Counted from the first letter of the stretch, positions 31,950 through 42,109 are shown. The stretch is 64,000 nt of DNA from Pelomonas sp. Root1444 (GCF_001426885.1 NZ_LMFP01000033.1:110753-174752); one strand, 5' to 3'. Notes: generated by a model not told the origin, from the letters alone. Translations and numbers: made by a program.

Positions 31950-32977
31950 GGCGGGTCGCGGTGGCTGACGCCGGCGCTCTCGAAGCTGGCCATGTCGGCC
32001 AGCAACGCGCAGGCCGCCGTCAGCAGCGGCCAGGCCAGCGCCGCACCGCTGCCTTCGCCGAGGCGCAGGTCCAGGTCCAGCAGCGGGCGCACGGCCAGCT
32101 GCCGCAGCCACGCCGCATGCGGCCCCTCGGCGGAGCGATGGGCGAACACGCAGGCCGCCAGCACGCCGGGCCGCAGCGCTTCGGCCAGCGCCACCGCGGC
32201 CGTGGTGATGAAGCCGTCCACGACGACGACACGGCGCTGCGCCGCAGCGGCAATGACGCTGCCTGCCATCGTGACGATCTCGAAGCCGCCCAGCGCCGCG
32301 GCGATCTCCTGCGGCATCTGCGCGCCGGTGTTCGCGGCCAGCGCTTCTTGCAGCACGGCCAGCTTGCGCGCCAGGCCGGCGTCGTCCAGGCCCGTGCCGC
32401 GGCCCACGCAGTCGCGCAGCGGCAGGCCGGTCAAGCGCTGCATCAAAAGGCTGGCCGACGAGGTGTTGCCAATGCCCATCTCGCCCAGCAGCAGCGCATT
32501 GCCCGGCAGCCGCTCGACCAGCGCCATGCCGTTGTGCAGCGCGCGTTCGGCCTGCGCCAGCGACATCGCCGGGCCGGCGCTCGCATCGGCGGTGCCCGCG
32601 GCGATGCGCAGGTCCACGGCACCCTCGGCCAGCGGGGCATCGACGCCGCAGTCCGCGATGCTCAATGCCAGCCCCTGGTGGCGTGCCAGCACCGACACGG
32701 CGGCGCCGCCGGCCAGCATGTTGGCCACCATCTGCGGCGTGACTTCGCGCGGATAGGCCGACACGCCGCGCCGCGACAGGCCATGGTCGGCGGCGTACAC
32801 GACCAGTTGCGGCTGGCGCAATGCGGGCCGCTCGCTGCCCTGGATCAGCGCCAGCTGCAGCGCCAGCGCCTCAATGCGCCCGAGGGCGCCGAGCGGCTTG
32901 GTCTTGTGGTCCAGCGCATGCTGCACGCGCGCAGCAAGGCCGGGCTCGGCCAGGGCCGGCAGTTGGGGCAGATTCAT
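31946..32977 (-). CDS. cobT: Nicotinate-nucleotide--dimethylbenzimidazole phosphoribosyltransferase
   Basis: 343 residues, cytoplasmic. HKTKPLGALGRIEALALQL at the N-terminus, VVYAADHGLSRRGVSAYP, and LGEGSGAALA with the catalytic Glu308. Activates dimethylbenzimidazole as alpha-ribazole-5'-phosphate for the cobalamin lower ligand. Second of four adjacent cobalamin-type genes on this strand. Confidence 0.96.
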   Translation of the reverse strand: MNLPQLPALAEPGLAARVQHALDHKTKPLGALGRIEALALQLALIQGSERPALRQPQLVVYAADHGLSRRGVSAYPREVTPQMVANMLAGGAAVSVLARHQGLALSIADCGVDAPLAEGAVDLRIAAGTADASAGPAMSLAQAERALHNGMALVERLPGNALLLGEMGIGNTSSASLLMQRLTGLPLRDCVGRGTGLDDAGLARKLAVLQEALAANTGAQMPQEIAAALGGFEIVTMAGSVIAAAAQRRVVVVDGFITTAAVALAEALRPGVLAACVFAHRSAEGPHAAWLRQLAVRPLLDLDLRLGEGSGAALAWPLLTAACALLADMASFESAGVSHRDPP

Positions 32978-32993
32978 TGCAGGGGGCGTCGGG

Positions 32994-33983
32994 TCAGCCG
33001 ACGAGGTTCGCGAGAGTCAACAGGGCGAGCAAGAGCATCCACAGCACGACCGAGCGCCAGACCAGGCCGACGACGCTTTGCAGATGGCCCAGCTGCGGCA
33101 GTGCGCCGGACGTGGAGCCCGCGGCACCGGTGGCGTCGGGCTCGGAGCCGGCATCGAAAGTCTTGCTGCGGTCCGGCGTGATGCCGGGCGCCGCCGCGCC
33201 GCCGAGCTGCAGGCCCACCGCGCCGGCCGCGGACGCGAGGATGATGCCCTCGTTGGGATGCAGCCAGAGCTTGGCGTCGCGACGCCAGGCGTTCACGGCC
33301 TCCTCGAAGTTGCCGACGATGGCAAAGCCGGTGGCCGTCAGCCGCGCCGGCAGATGGTCGATGACCGTGAAGGCCTGGCGCGACAGTGCGAGCAGGCGCG
33401 TGTTGGTCGGCGCATCCAGCGTGCGGCTCTTGAAGGCCCAGTAGCGGCTCGCGAACTCGGCCATGCGGTAGAGCACCGCACCGGCCGGCCCCAGGCCGAG
33501 CGTCGAGCAGACGATGAACCAGAAGAAGACGCCGAAGACATGCCGGTGCGCCGCGAGCAGCGAATGCTCGATGACGTGACGGATCAGTTCGGTGCGCGGC
33601 AGCTCGCTCGCGTCCAGGTGGCGCCATTCGGCCAGCAGCTGGCGCGCGGTCGCATCGTCACCGCGCTCGAGCGCATCGCGGATGTCGGTGAAGTAGTGGC
33701 TGAACTGCCGGAAGCCCAGCGTCAGGTAGAGGATGAGGACGTTCAGCGCCAGCGCCAGCAGCACGCTGAAGTGATGCAGCACCCAGTACAGCAGCGCCAC
33801 GGCCAGACCCGGCACAAGGACCGTGATGGCCCAGACGATGATGGCATGGTGCTCGCGGCCGGCGTCGAAGTTGCGGCCGGTCCAGCGCACCCAGCCGATC
33901 ACCGACTCGTGCACGCGGTTGCCATGCCTCAGGGGCTTGAGTTGCTCACACAACAGGGCCAGCAGCACCGCGAAGAAATTCAT
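32994..33983 (-). CDS. CobD/CbiB-family membrane protein
   Basis: 329 residues with about four hydrophobic segments. MNFFAVLLALLCEQLKPL, RQAFTVIDHLPARLTATGFAIVGNFEEAVNAWR and AAGAVGLQLGG mark a divergent CbiB-like family found in Burkholderiales. True CbiB makes adenosylcobinamide (phosphate) by attaching aminopropanol. Position before cobT-cobS-cobC supports a cobalamin role, but the divergence leaves room for another function (AmpE-like relatives exist). Confidence 0.75.
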   Translation of the reverse strand: MNFFAVLLALLCEQLKPLRHGNRVHESVIGWVRWTGRNFDAGREHHAIIVWAITVLVPGLAVALLYWVLHHFSVLLALALNVLILYLTLGFRQFSHYFTDIRDALERGDDATARQLLAEWRHLDASELPRTELIRHVIEHSLLAAHRHVFGVFFWFIVCSTLGLGPAGAVLYRMAEFASRYWAFKSRTLDAPTNTRLLALSRQAFTVIDHLPARLTATGFAIVGNFEEAVNAWRRDAKLWLHPNEGIILASAAGAVGLQLGGAAAPGITPDRSKTFDAGSEPDATGAAGSTSGALPQLGHLQSVVGLVWRSVVLWMLLLALLTLANLVG

Positions 33984-34006
33984 GGGCCGGGATGATAGTG
34001 GCGCGA

Positions 34007-34690
34007 TCAGGCGCCGCTGAGCAGTCGGTAGAGGTTGCGCAACATCGCGGCGGTCGCGCCCCAGATGAAGTACTCGCGCTCGGGACCTTGCCAGGGCATG
34101 GACAGGAAGCGCCGCTCGGCGCCGGCGAATTCGAAACGATGGTGGCGGTGGTTCGCCGGATTCATCAGAAAGGCCAGCGGCACCTCGAAGGCCTCGGCGA
34201 CCTCGATGCTGTCGAGGGTCAGCGTGAAGCCCGGCTCGACCAGCGCGACGACCGGCGTCACCTGGAAGGCCGTCACGGTCGAATAGACCGGCAGCTGGCC
34301 GATGACGTCGATGTGACCGCGCGGCAGGCCGATCTCCTCTTCCGTCTCGCGCAGCGCAGTGGCGACGGGGCCGTCGTCCTCGGGCTCGACGCGGCCGCCG
34401 GGGAAGCTGATCTGCCCGGCGTGGTCGCGCAGGTGGTCGGTGCGGCGGGTCAGCAGCAACGTCAGGCCTTCGTCGCGCCGCACCAACGGCACGAGGACGG
34501 CGGCGCCTGCCGGCTCACGGTCGGCGAAGCGGCCGCCGTCGCCGGCGAACTCGGGCGTCCATGCGGACAGCGCCGCGAGCCGCGCACGGATGGCATCGGC
34601 CGTCAGCGCGGCTGCCGGCACCGGGGGCAGGTGATCGTCGACGCCGGTGACCGGAGCGAGTTGGGGTTGGGTGATGGCGGGACGGGTCAT
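34007..34690 (-). CDS. NUDIX hydrolase, CoA pyrophosphatase type
   Basis: 227 residues from ATG 34690. NUDIX box GGRVEPEDDG...RETEEEIGL, preceded by LTRRTDHLRDHAGQISFPGG, the signature of the CoA/acyl-CoA pyrophosphatase subfamily (YeaB/NudL). Hydrolyses CoA to phosphopantetheine and 3',5'-ADP, probably as housecleaning. Lies downstream of rplS on the same strand, beyond a terminator. Confidence 0.9.
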   Translation of the reverse strand: MTRPAITQPQLAPVTGVDDHLPPVPAAALTADAIRARLAALSAWTPEFAGDGGRFADREPAGAAVLVPLVRRDEGLTLLLTRRTDHLRDHAGQISFPGGRVEPEDDGPVATALRETEEEIGLPRGHIDVIGQLPVYSTVTAFQVTPVVALVEPGFTLTLDSIEVAEAFEVPLAFLMNPANHRHHRFEFAGAERRFLSMPWQGPEREYFIWGATAAMLRNLYRLLSGA

Positions 34691-34698
34691 GCGAGCGG

Positions 34699-34737
34699 AA
34701 AAACAAAAGCCGCCGAGAGCGTATGCCCTGGCGGCTT
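34699..34737 (-). terminator. Rho-independent terminator after rplS
   Basis: AAGCCGCC (34707-34714) and GGCGGCTT (34730-34737) form the stem. On the reverse strand the following bases read TTGTTTTT. It ends the rpsP-rimM-trmD-rplS operon and overlaps the 5' region of the NUDIX gene. Confidence 0.88.
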
Positions 34738-34757
34738 CGGCGGTGAGAACCGGCTGA

Positions 34758-35111
34758 TTAAGCCAGCTTCTCCTTGATGCGTGCCGACTTGCCCGAGCGC
34801 TGGCGCAGGTAGTACAGCTTGGCACGGCGGACATCGCCGCGGCGCTTGACTTCGATCGAGGCGATCAGCGGGCTGTACAGCTGGAACGTGCGCTCGACGC
34901 CTTCGCCGCTGGAGATCTTGCGGACGATGAAGCTGCTGTTCAGGCCACGGTTGCGCTTGGCGATGACGACGCCTTCGTAGGCCTGCACGCGCTTGCGGCT
35001 GCCTTCAACGACGTTGACGCTGACGATCACGGTGTCGCCAGGGGCGAAGGCCGGAATGGTCTTGTTCAGCCGAGCAATTTCTTCTTGCTCAAGGGTTTGG
35101 ATCAGGTTCAT
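34758..35111 (-). CDS. rplS: 50S ribosomal protein L19
   Basis: 117 residues: [20 protein letters not shown], then [20 protein letters not shown] and [21 protein letters not shown], all standard L19. Located at the 30S-50S interface. The gap of about 125 bp from trmD is the widest in the operon. Terminator directly downstream. Confidence 0.98.
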   Translation of the reverse strand: MNLIQTLEQEEIARLNKTIPAFAPGDTVIVSVNVVEGSRKRVQAYEGVVIAKRNRGLNSSFIVRKISSGEGVERTFQLYSPLIASIEVKRRGDVRRAKLYYLRQRSGKSARIKEKLA

Positions 35112-35236
35112 CTGTACTCCTGGGATCTTGGCGGGACGCTATTTATGGGGATGTTTGCAGCCGGATGGGTTCCAGCCACTCGACCCGCCAGAGGATCGGA
35201 CAGCCCGCTAGTGTAGCGGAAGTGTGCGGGTTTTGC

Positions 35237-35977
<741 letters not shown>

Positions 35978-35983
35978 GCCGCG

Positions 35984-36586
35984 TCAGTAGTCCAGGCCCC
36001 AGTCGACGCGGATCTGCCTGGCTTCCAGGCTCACGTCGTCGACGAAGGCGCCGACGAAGGGAATGAGCTTCTCCTGGTCGGGCTTGGCCGGCTCCTCGAT
36101 GCCCGGCGGCAGGATGCGCAGCACCGCGTGCGGCCCGGTATCGATGAGGCCTATGACCCGGCCCAGCGCCTGGCCCTCGCGGTTGACGACGTCCAGGCCG
36201 ATCAGGTCGACCCAGTAGTACTCGCCGTCGCCGGCGCGCGGGAAATCGGCGCGCGAGATCCACAGCTCGAAACCGCGCAGCGCCTCCGCGCCATTGCGGT
36301 CATCGATGCCGTCGGCGCTGGCCACGAGGCCCTCGCCGTGCTCGCGCAACGCCAGGATCTTCAGCTCGCGCTGGCCCGCCTTGGGGCCGACGCCCTTCAG
36401 GAACCAGCGCTTGGCGGAGAACAGCGCGTCGCCCTGGTTGGAGTAGGCCTGGACCTTGAACCAGCCCTTGACGCCCCAGGCGTCCAGGATGTGGCCGACC
36501 TGCACCAGGTCGTCGGGCCAGGCGCTGTCAGAAGCGAAAAACGGCGCCGAAGCGCCGTCTTGCTGAGGCTTGTTGCCGGCGGCCAT
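35984..36586 (-). CDS. rimM: Ribosome maturation factor RimM
   Basis: 200 residues with an N-terminal RimM barrel (VQVGHILDAWGVKGWFKVQAY) and a C-terminal PRC-barrel (EYYWVDLIGLDVVN... LIPFVGAFVDDV). Assists 16S rRNA 3'-domain processing by binding S19. ATG 36586 overlaps the rpsP stop as ATGA. Confidence 0.97.
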   Translation of the reverse strand: MAAGNKPQQDGASAPFFASDSAWPDDLVQVGHILDAWGVKGWFKVQAYSNQGDALFSAKRWFLKGVGPKAGQRELKILALREHGEGLVASADGIDDRNGAEALRGFELWISRADFPRAGDGEYYWVDLIGLDVVNREGQALGRVIGLIDTGPHAVLRILPPGIEEPAKPDQEKLIPFVGAFVDDVSLEARQIRVDWGLDY

Positions 36587-36843
36587 CAGGCTGCGACGGC
36601 GGCCTTCTTGGCATCGCCGACCAGGCGTTCGACCGTGGGCGACAGCTGGGCGCCGACGCCGAGCCAGTAGCTCACACGGTCCTGCTCGACGCGCAGCTTC
36701 TCGGCAGCGCCCGAAGCGACGGGGTTGTAGAAGCCGACGCGCTCGATGAAGCGGCCGTCACGGCGCTGGCGGCTGTTGGCCACGACGATGTTGAAGAAGG
36801 GACGCTTCTTGGAGCCGCCGCGGGCCAGACGAATCACAACCAT
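36586..36843 (-). CDS. rpsP: 30S ribosomal protein S16
   Basis: 85 residues starting [21 protein letters not shown], the standard S16 N-terminus; the reading frame continues upstream but without similarity. [15 protein letters not shown] follows. First gene of the rpsP-rimM-trmD-rplS operon. Confidence 0.97.
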   Translation of the reverse strand: MVVIRLARGGSKKRPFFNIVVANSRQRRDGRFIERVGFYNPVASGAAEKLRVEQDRVSYWLGVGAQLSPTVERLVGDAKKAAVAA

Positions 36844-36976
36844 GATGTTTCCTAAAAATTGGGCGACCACCGCACGAGGAGACACTCAAGTAGCGAGCAA
36901 GTCGAAAGCAGGAACCCCTGCCGGGGACGACACTGTAGATACGCCGCAGCCATCTGCGACCAGCGCCAAACCCAGC

Positions 36977-36982
36977 ATTATA
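36977..36982 (-). promoter_or_regulatory. Candidate -10 box of the rpsP operon
   Basis: The reverse strand reads TATAAT, a perfect -10 hexamer, about 135 bp upstream of rpsP in an A/T-rich patch. No good -35 is found 16-18 bp further, so the element is only partly supported. Confidence 0.45.
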
Positions 36983-37022
36983 AACTCGGTCGAACCGCCT
37001 TGAGTTGCTTCCGAACCGACAG

Positions 37023-37571
37023 ATGTCACAGCCCTCCCCCACCACCCAGCCGTTGACGATCCGCCCGAGCACCGACGCCGACCTGCCCGCCATCCAGGCC
37101 ATCTATGCCCATGCCGTCACGTACGGCACCGGCACGTTCGAGACCGAAGTGCCCGCCGTCGAGGAGATGGGCCGGCGGCGCCAGGAGGTGCTGGGTCGCC
37201 AGCTGCCATGGCTGGTCGCCGAGCGTGGCGGCGAGGTGCTGGGCTACGCCTATGCCAACCACTTCCGCCCCCGCCTCGCCTACCGCTTCTGTGTCGAGGA
37301 TTCCATCTACCTCGCCCCTGCGGCCCAGGGCCAGGGCGTGGGCCGGCTGCTGCTGGCGGAGCTGATCGCCCGTTGCGAAGCCGCTGGCGCGCGCCAAATG
37401 TTGGCCGTCATCGGCGATGCGGCCAACGCGGGCTCGGTGGGCGTGCACACGGCGCTGGGTTTCACGCACACCGGCGTGCTGAAGAGCGCTGGCTGGAAGT
37501 TCGGGCGCTGGCTGGATGTCGTGCTGATGCAGCGCACGCTGGGGCTGGGCGACAGCGTCGGCGCGCAATGA
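37023..37571 (+). CDS. GNAT acetyltransferase, phosphinothricin-acetyltransferase-like
   Basis: 182 residues from ATG 37023. LTIRPSTDADLPAIQAIYAHAV at the N-terminus, EDSIYLAPAAQGQGVGRLLL as the acetyl-CoA loop, and LGFTHTGVLKSAGWKFGRW at the C-terminus are the Pat/YncA pattern. Such enzymes acetylate methionine sulfone-like amino acid analogues; native substrate unknown. ATGA overlap with the next gene. Confidence 0.92.
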   Translation: MSQPSPTTQPLTIRPSTDADLPAIQAIYAHAVTYGTGTFETEVPAVEEMGRRRQEVLGRQLPWLVAERGGEVLGYAYANHFRPRLAYRFCVEDSIYLAPAAQGQGVGRLLLAELIARCEAAGARQMLAVIGDAANAGSVGVHTALGFTHTGVLKSAGWKFGRWLDVVLMQRTLGLGDSVGAQ

Positions 37572-37996
37572 GCGCGGGCGCCAAGCACAAGGCCGTCGCG
37601 ACCTGGCTGGCGCTTCTCCTCGGCGTCTTCGGCCTGCACCGCTTCTACCTGCATGGCTTCAAGGACGGCTGGGCCTGGGCCTTCCCGCTGCCGACGCTGC
37701 TGGGCCTGCTGGGCGTGCAGCGCATGGGCCAGCTCGGCCAGGACGACCGCCTGGCCTGGGTGCTGATCCCGCTGCTGGGCATCAGCCTGGTGGCGGCGCT
37801 GCTCGGCGGCATCGTTTACGGACTGATGCCCGACGAGCGCTGGAACGACCGCTTCAACGCCGGCCGCCCTGTGTCGGCCGGCGGCTGGCTCGCGGTCATC
37901 GGTGTCGTGCTCTGCCTGTTGTTCGGCGGCACGGCGCTGATGGCGACGATCGCCTTCAGCGCGCAACGCTACTTCGAATCGCAGGCGGGTCAGTAG
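37568..37996 (+). CDS. TM2-domain membrane protein
   Basis: 142 residues with three or four hydrophobic helices. LLLGVFGLHRFYLHGFKDGW is the TM2 signature (GxFGxHRFY). Function of bacterial TM2 proteins is unknown. Translationally coupled to the acetyltransferase (ATGA). Its 3' end overlaps the convergent pit gene by seven bases. Confidence 0.82.
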   Translation: MSAGAKHKAVATWLALLLGVFGLHRFYLHGFKDGWAWAFPLPTLLGLLGVQRMGQLGQDDRLAWVLIPLLGISLVAALLGGIVYGLMPDERWNDRFNAGRPVSAGGWLAVIGVVLCLLFGGTALMATIAFSAQRYFESQAGQ

Positions 37997-39000
37997 AGGA
38001 TGAAGCTGACCCAGTAGCAGATGCCGGCCATCAGGGCGGCCGCGGGGATGGTGAAGATCCATGCCCACACGATGCTGCCGGCCACGCCCCAGCGCACGGC
38101 CGAGGCGCGCTGCACCGAGCCCACGCCGACGATGGCACCCGTGATGGTGTGCGTCGTCGAGACCGGGATGCCCAGCGCGGTGGCCAGGAAGAGCGTGATG
38201 GCGCCGCCGGTCTCGGCACAGAAGCCGCCGACGGGCTTGAGCTTGGTGATGCGCTGACCCATGGTCTGCACGATGCGCCAGCCGCCGAACATCGTGCCCA
38301 GGCCGATGGCCACATAGCAGGCGACGATGACCCAGGTAGGCGGCGCATGGTCGCCGACGCTGACCATGCCGGCGGCGATCAGCAGCATCCAGATCAGGCC
38401 GATGGTCTTCTGCGCATCGTTGCCACCATGGCCCAGGCTGTACAGCCCTGCCGAGACGAGCTGCAGCCGCCGGAACCAGCGGTCGATGCGAAGCGGCGAC
38501 TTGTGCCTGCATACCCAGGACACGATGACCATCATCAGCGAGCCCAGCAGGTAGCCGAGCAGCGGCGAGATGACGATGAAGGCGACGGTCTTCCAGATGC
38601 CAGCCGCGACCAGCGCGTCAGGGCCGGCCTTGGCGACCACGGCTCCGGCGATGCCGCCGATCAGCGCATGCGAGGAGCTCGAGGGGATGCCCCACCACCA
38701 GGTGATGAAGTTCCATGTGATGGCGCCGCACAGCGCGCCGAAGACGACATGGTGGTCGACGATGCCGGGCTCGACGATGCCCTTGCCGATGGTTGCGGCC
38801 ACCTTGAGCTGGAAGAACGCGATGGCCAGCACGTTGAAGAAGGCGGCGAACAGCACGGCCTGCTGGGGCTTGAGCACGCCGGTGGAGACGACGGTGGCGA
38901 TGGAGTTGGCCGCGTCATGGAAGCCGTTCATGAAGTCGAACAGCAGGGCCAGCACGACGAGCAAGGCCACCACCCAGAAGGCGATCTCTGCGGTTGCCAT
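37990..39000 (-). CDS. pit: PiT-family inorganic phosphate transporter
   Basis: 336 residues, about ten transmembrane helices. Two inverted PiT repeats carry DFMNGFHDAANSIATVVSTG and later ETGGAITLFLATALGIPVSTTHTITGAIVG. Low-affinity, proton-coupled uptake of metal-phosphate. Eleven bases or so downstream of the DUF47 gene, its usual partner. Confidence 0.96.
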   Translation of the reverse strand: MATAEIAFWVVALLVVLALLFDFMNGFHDAANSIATVVSTGVLKPQQAVLFAAFFNVLAIAFFQLKVAATIGKGIVEPGIVDHHVVFGALCGAITWNFITWWWGIPSSSSHALIGGIAGAVVAKAGPDALVAAGIWKTVAFIVISPLLGYLLGSLMMVIVSWVCRHKSPLRIDRWFRRLQLVSAGLYSLGHGGNDAQKTIGLIWMLLIAAGMVSVGDHAPPTWVIVACYVAIGLGTMFGGWRIVQTMGQRITKLKPVGGFCAETGGAITLFLATALGIPVSTTHTITGAIVGVGSVQRASAVRWGVAGSIVWAWIFTIPAAALMAGICYWVSFILY

Positions 39001-39011
39001 GTCAGCGGCGA

Positions 39012-39659
39012 TCAGGAGTTCTCGAGGACGATGCCCTCGATCAGATTGGCCACGTCCTCGCAGCGGTCGGAGATGGATTCCAGCTGTTCGTAGATCGCCT
39101 TGAGCTTGATCAGCTCGCGCACGTCCGCCTCCTCGCGGAACAGGCGCGACATCGCCGAGCGCATGACGCGGTCGGCGTCGGACTCCAGGCGGTCGATCTC
39201 CTCGCAGGTCTTGATCGCGGCCTCGGTCGTCGCGGGCTTGCTGAGGTTGGGCAGCAGCGTGACGGCATGCTGCACGCGCTCGCAGCAGCGCACCGACAGC
39301 GTGGCCAGTTGCAGCACCTGCTCGGGCACGGCGCGCACGTCGTAAAGGGACAGCGTCTCCGACGAGTCCTGCAACAGGTCGAGGATGTCGTCCATCGCGT
39401 TGATCAGGCTGTGGATCTGCTCGCGATCGATGGGCGTGATGAAGGTGCGGTGCAGCAGCCGGTTCACTTCGGCGGTGACGCGGTCGGCAGCATGCTCGGC
39501 CTTGTCCACGGCGTCGGCGTACTGTTGGCGCAGCGCCGGGTCGTTGTAGTTCTCGATCATCTTGAGGAACGCGCGCGCGCCTTCCGCGATGAAGCCCCCG
39601 TGCTCATTGAACAGCTCAAAAAAATTGCCCTCACGGGGCAGCAGCTTGCCAAACAGCAT
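39012..39659 (-). CDS. DUF47 (PhoU-like) accessory protein of Pit
   Basis: 215 residues. The ATG at 39659 (MLFGKLLPREGNFFELFNEH) is chosen because AAGGA sits at proper distance from it, while the ATG two codons upstream directly abuts AAGG. All-helical PhoU-like fold with FLKMIENYNDPALRQQYA and E/D-rich helices that bind metal in relatives. Thought to regulate the adjacent Pit transporter. Confidence 0.93.
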   Translation of the reverse strand: MLFGKLLPREGNFFELFNEHGGFIAEGARAFLKMIENYNDPALRQQYADAVDKAEHAADRVTAEVNRLLHRTFITPIDREQIHSLINAMDDILDLLQDSSETLSLYDVRAVPEQVLQLATLSVRCCERVQHAVTLLPNLSKPATTEAAIKTCEEIDRLESDADRVMRSAMSRLFREEADVRELIKLKAIYEQLESISDRCEDVANLIEGIVLENS

Positions 39660-39718
39660 GGCCATCCTTGGATTTCTTGAAGGCGCGGAGTTTAGCGGGG
39701 GCGGTCACACGGCCATCA

Positions 39719-40075
39719 TCAAGCCGACCTGAAGATGAAGTAGACGGCGCCCATCAGGCACAGGCCGGCCCACAGGAAATCCAGCTTCAGCGGCTCGCCC
39801 ATGTAGTACAGGCTGAAGGGCACGAACACCGCCAGCGTGATGACCTCCTGCGTGATCTTGAGCTGCGCCAGCGAGAAGCCTGCCCCGTGGCCGATGCGGT
39901 TGGCCGGCACCTGCAGCAGGTACTCGAACAGCGCGATGCCCCAGCTGATGAGCGCGGCGATCCACCACGGCTTGCTCGCCAGGCCCTTGAGATGGCCGTA
40001 CCAGGCGAAGGTCATGAAGACGTTGGACAGCAGCAGCAGGCCCACGGTCTGCCAACCGGCGAGGGTCGAAAACAT
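39719..40075 (-). CDS. DUF486 family DMT-like membrane protein
   Basis: 118 residues, four transmembrane helices. WQTVGLLLLSNVFMTFAWYG, LISWGIALFEYLLQVPANRIG and LKITQEVITLAVFVPFSLYYMGE are the family's conserved segments. Small-multidrug-resistance-like fold; substrate unknown. Confidence 0.92.
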   Translation of the reverse strand: MFSTLAGWQTVGLLLLSNVFMTFAWYGHLKGLASKPWWIAALISWGIALFEYLLQVPANRIGHGAGFSLAQLKITQEVITLAVFVPFSLYYMGEPLKLDFLWAGLCLMGAVYFIFRSA

Positions 40076-40088
40076 CGTTGAAGCTCCG

Positions 40089-40565
40089 TTAAAGAGACAG
40101 CGGCCCGAGGCGCTCGATGCGCTGGGCCTGCCAGCCGTCGGCCGCCGCCAGATGGGACAGCTCGGGCGCGATCTCCAGCAGCGGCCGCAGCACGAAGGCG
40201 CGCTCGCCGAGCCGGGGGTGGGGCAGCGTCAGCCGCGGGGTGTCCAGCGTCAGCTCGCCGTACAGCAGCAGGTCCAGGTCCAGCGTGCGCGGCGCATGCC
40301 TGTAGGGACGCTCGCGCCCCTGCGCCAGCTCGATGGCTTGCAGCGCGTCCAGCAGGTCAAGGGGCGCGAGGGCCGTGTCCAGCGCCGCGACGGCGTTCAG
40401 GAAGTCCGGCCCGTCAGCGTCCACCGGCGCACTGCGCCAGGCGCTGGACAGCGCGGCCATGCGCGTGTCCGGCAGCGCCGCCAGGCTCAGTGCCGCCTGC
40501 GTGAGAGCGGCCCAAAGGTCAGCGCCGAGGTTGGCGCCCAGGCCGATGTAGGCGCGCGAACTCAC
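40089..40565 (-). CDS. folK: 6-hydroxymethyl-7,8-dihydropterin pyrophosphokinase
   Basis: 158 residues. Starts at GTG 40565, overlapping the pcnB stop (GTGA). AYIGLGANLG, VDADGPDFLNAVAALDT, RPYRHAPRTLDLDLLLYG (catalytic Asp pair) and LPHPRLGERAFVLRPLLEI are diagnostic. Transfers pyrophosphate from ATP to the pterin in folate synthesis. The pcnB-folK pairing is conserved in proteobacteria. Confidence 0.97.
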   Translation of the reverse strand: MSSRAYIGLGANLGADLWAALTQAALSLAALPDTRMAALSSAWRSAPVDADGPDFLNAVAALDTALAPLDLLDALQAIELAQGRERPYRHAPRTLDLDLLLYGELTLDTPRLTLPHPRLGERAFVLRPLLEIAPELSHLAAADGWQAQRIERLGPLSL

Positions 40566-42109
40566 TCGGCACTGGGTGCCGCCGGCGCGGCGCCTTCACC
40601 GCCCGCGGCGGGCTTGCGGCGCCGGCGGCGGCGCTTCTTGGCCGGCGCGTCAGCGGCGGCGGAGGCCTCGTCGGCTTCCTCGCCGGCCGGTGGCGCGTCC
40701 GGGCGGGGCGCGCGCACCACGCGCGGCTGCTTCTGCTGGCTGGCGCGGGCGTCGGCCAGCAGGGCCTGGCGGTCGTCGTCGCTGCCGAGGGCGAAGTCCT
40801 CCCACCAGTCGGCCAGCGCCGGGTCGATCTCGCCGACGTCGGCGCGCAGGCGCAGGAAGTCGAAGCCGGCGCGGTAGCGGGGCTGCTCGATGAGCGTGAA
40901 GACGCCGGAGCCGGTGCGGCGCTCGAAGCGGGTCTGCATCATCCAGATCTCGCGCATGTCGGCAGCCAGCTTGCCGCGGCCGGAGATGTCGCCGATGCGG
41001 GCGTCGAAGACGGCGTCGATGGCCTGGGCCAGCGCCGGCACGGCCGGCTCGCCGCCGTCGCGGATCTTGGTCCAGCGGTCCAGCACCTCATACCAGAGCA
41101 TGCAGGCCAGCATGAAGCTGGGGCTGACGCCGCGGCCTTCCTGCACACGGCGGTCGGTGTCCTCGAAGGCCATGCGCACGAAGTTGCCGCGGACGCCTTC
41201 GTGCAGATCGCCGGTCTCGGTCAGCATCGCGTCCAGCACGGCGAACACGCCGCGGGCGAGGCCGAGCTTCTTCAACTGCGCGATGCTGGCCAGCGAATGG
41301 CCGGTCTGCAGCAGCTTGATCATCTCGTCGAACAGGCGCGAGGCCGGCACGTTGGCCAGCAGCGCCGACGAGGCCTTGACCGGGGCGAGCGTCTTGGGCT
41401 CCAGCTCGAAGCCGAGCTTGGCTGCGAAGCGCACGGCGCGGATGATGCGGACCGGGTCCTCGCGGTAGCGGGTCCCGGGGTCGCCGATCATGCGCAGCAC
41501 CTTGGCCTTGGCGTCGGCCAGGCCGCCGTGATAGTCGACGACGAGGCGGCGCACCGGGTCGTAGTACATCGCGTTGACCGTGAAGTCGCGGCGCGCGGCA
41601 TCCTCGATCTGCGGGCCCCAGACGTTGTCGCGCAGCACGCGGCCGCTGGCGTCCACGGCGTGCGACTTGCCTTCCAGTTCGCTCTTGGCCGTCTTCTCGT
41701 TGCCACCGACGGCTTCCGATTCGGTCGGCAGCGCGCGGAAGGTCGAGACCTCGATGACCTCGTGCTCCCGGCCGCGGCCGTAGACGACGTGGACGATGCG
41801 AAAGCGCCGGCCGATGATGAAGGCGCGGCGGAACAGGCCCTTGACCTGCTCGGGCGTCGCGTTGGTGGCGACGTCGAAGTCCTTGGGCCGCATGCCCAGC
41901 AGCAGGTCGCGCACCGCGCCGCCGACGATGTAGGCCTCGAAACCGGCGTCGGTCAGCGTCTTGACGACCTTGACGGCTCGCTCATCGAGCAGGTCGGGGT
42001 TGATACCGTGGACCTCCGCCGGCACCTCCACGCGCTTGCCCAACGGCGTCGTCTTGGGCGCCGCAGGCGTGGACTTGCTGAACAGTTTGTCGATGAACTT
42101 CTTGATCAT
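40562..42109 (-). CDS. pcnB: Poly(A) polymerase
   Basis: 515 residues from ATG 42109. Nucleotidyltransferase motif GGAVRDLLLG (63-72) with DFD (77-79), RRDFTVNAMYYDP, then the tRNA-NT/PAP RNA-binding helices. The basic, low-complexity C-terminus (KKRRRRRRKPAAG) is typical of beta/gammaproteobacterial PcnB. Polyadenylates RNA 3' ends for decay. Overlaps the HAD gene by ATGA. Confidence 0.95.
   Translation of the reverse strand: MIKKFIDKLFSKSTPAAPKTTPLGKRVEVPAEVHGINPDLLDERAVKVVKTLTDAGFEAYIVGGAVRDLLLGMRPKDFDVATNATPEQVKGLFRRAFIIGRRFRIVHVVYGRGREHEVIEVSTFRALPTESEAVGGNEKTAKSELEGKSHAVDASGRVLRDNVWGPQIEDAARRDFTVNAMYYDPVRRLVVDYHGGLADAKAKVLRMIGDPGTRYREDPVRIIRAVRFAAKLGFELEPKTLAPVKASSALLANVPASRLFDEMIKLLQTGHSLASIAQLKKLGLARGVFAVLDAMLTETGDLHEGVRGNFVRMAFEDTDRRVQEGRGVSPSFMLACMLWYEVLDRWTKIRDGGEPAVPALAQAIDAVFDARIGDISGRGKLAADMREIWMMQTRFERRTGSGVFTLIEQPRYRAGFDFLRLRADVGEIDPALADWWEDFALGSDDDRQALLADARASQQKQPRVVRAPRPDAPPAGEEADEASAAADAPAKKRRRRRRKPAAGGEGAAPAAPSAE

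Noticed and set aside
30646..33983. Cobalamin riboswitch near the cob genes
   Set aside because: The gaps between these genes are four-base overlaps or under 30 bp, and no B12-box-like structure was found upstream of the CbiB-like gene.
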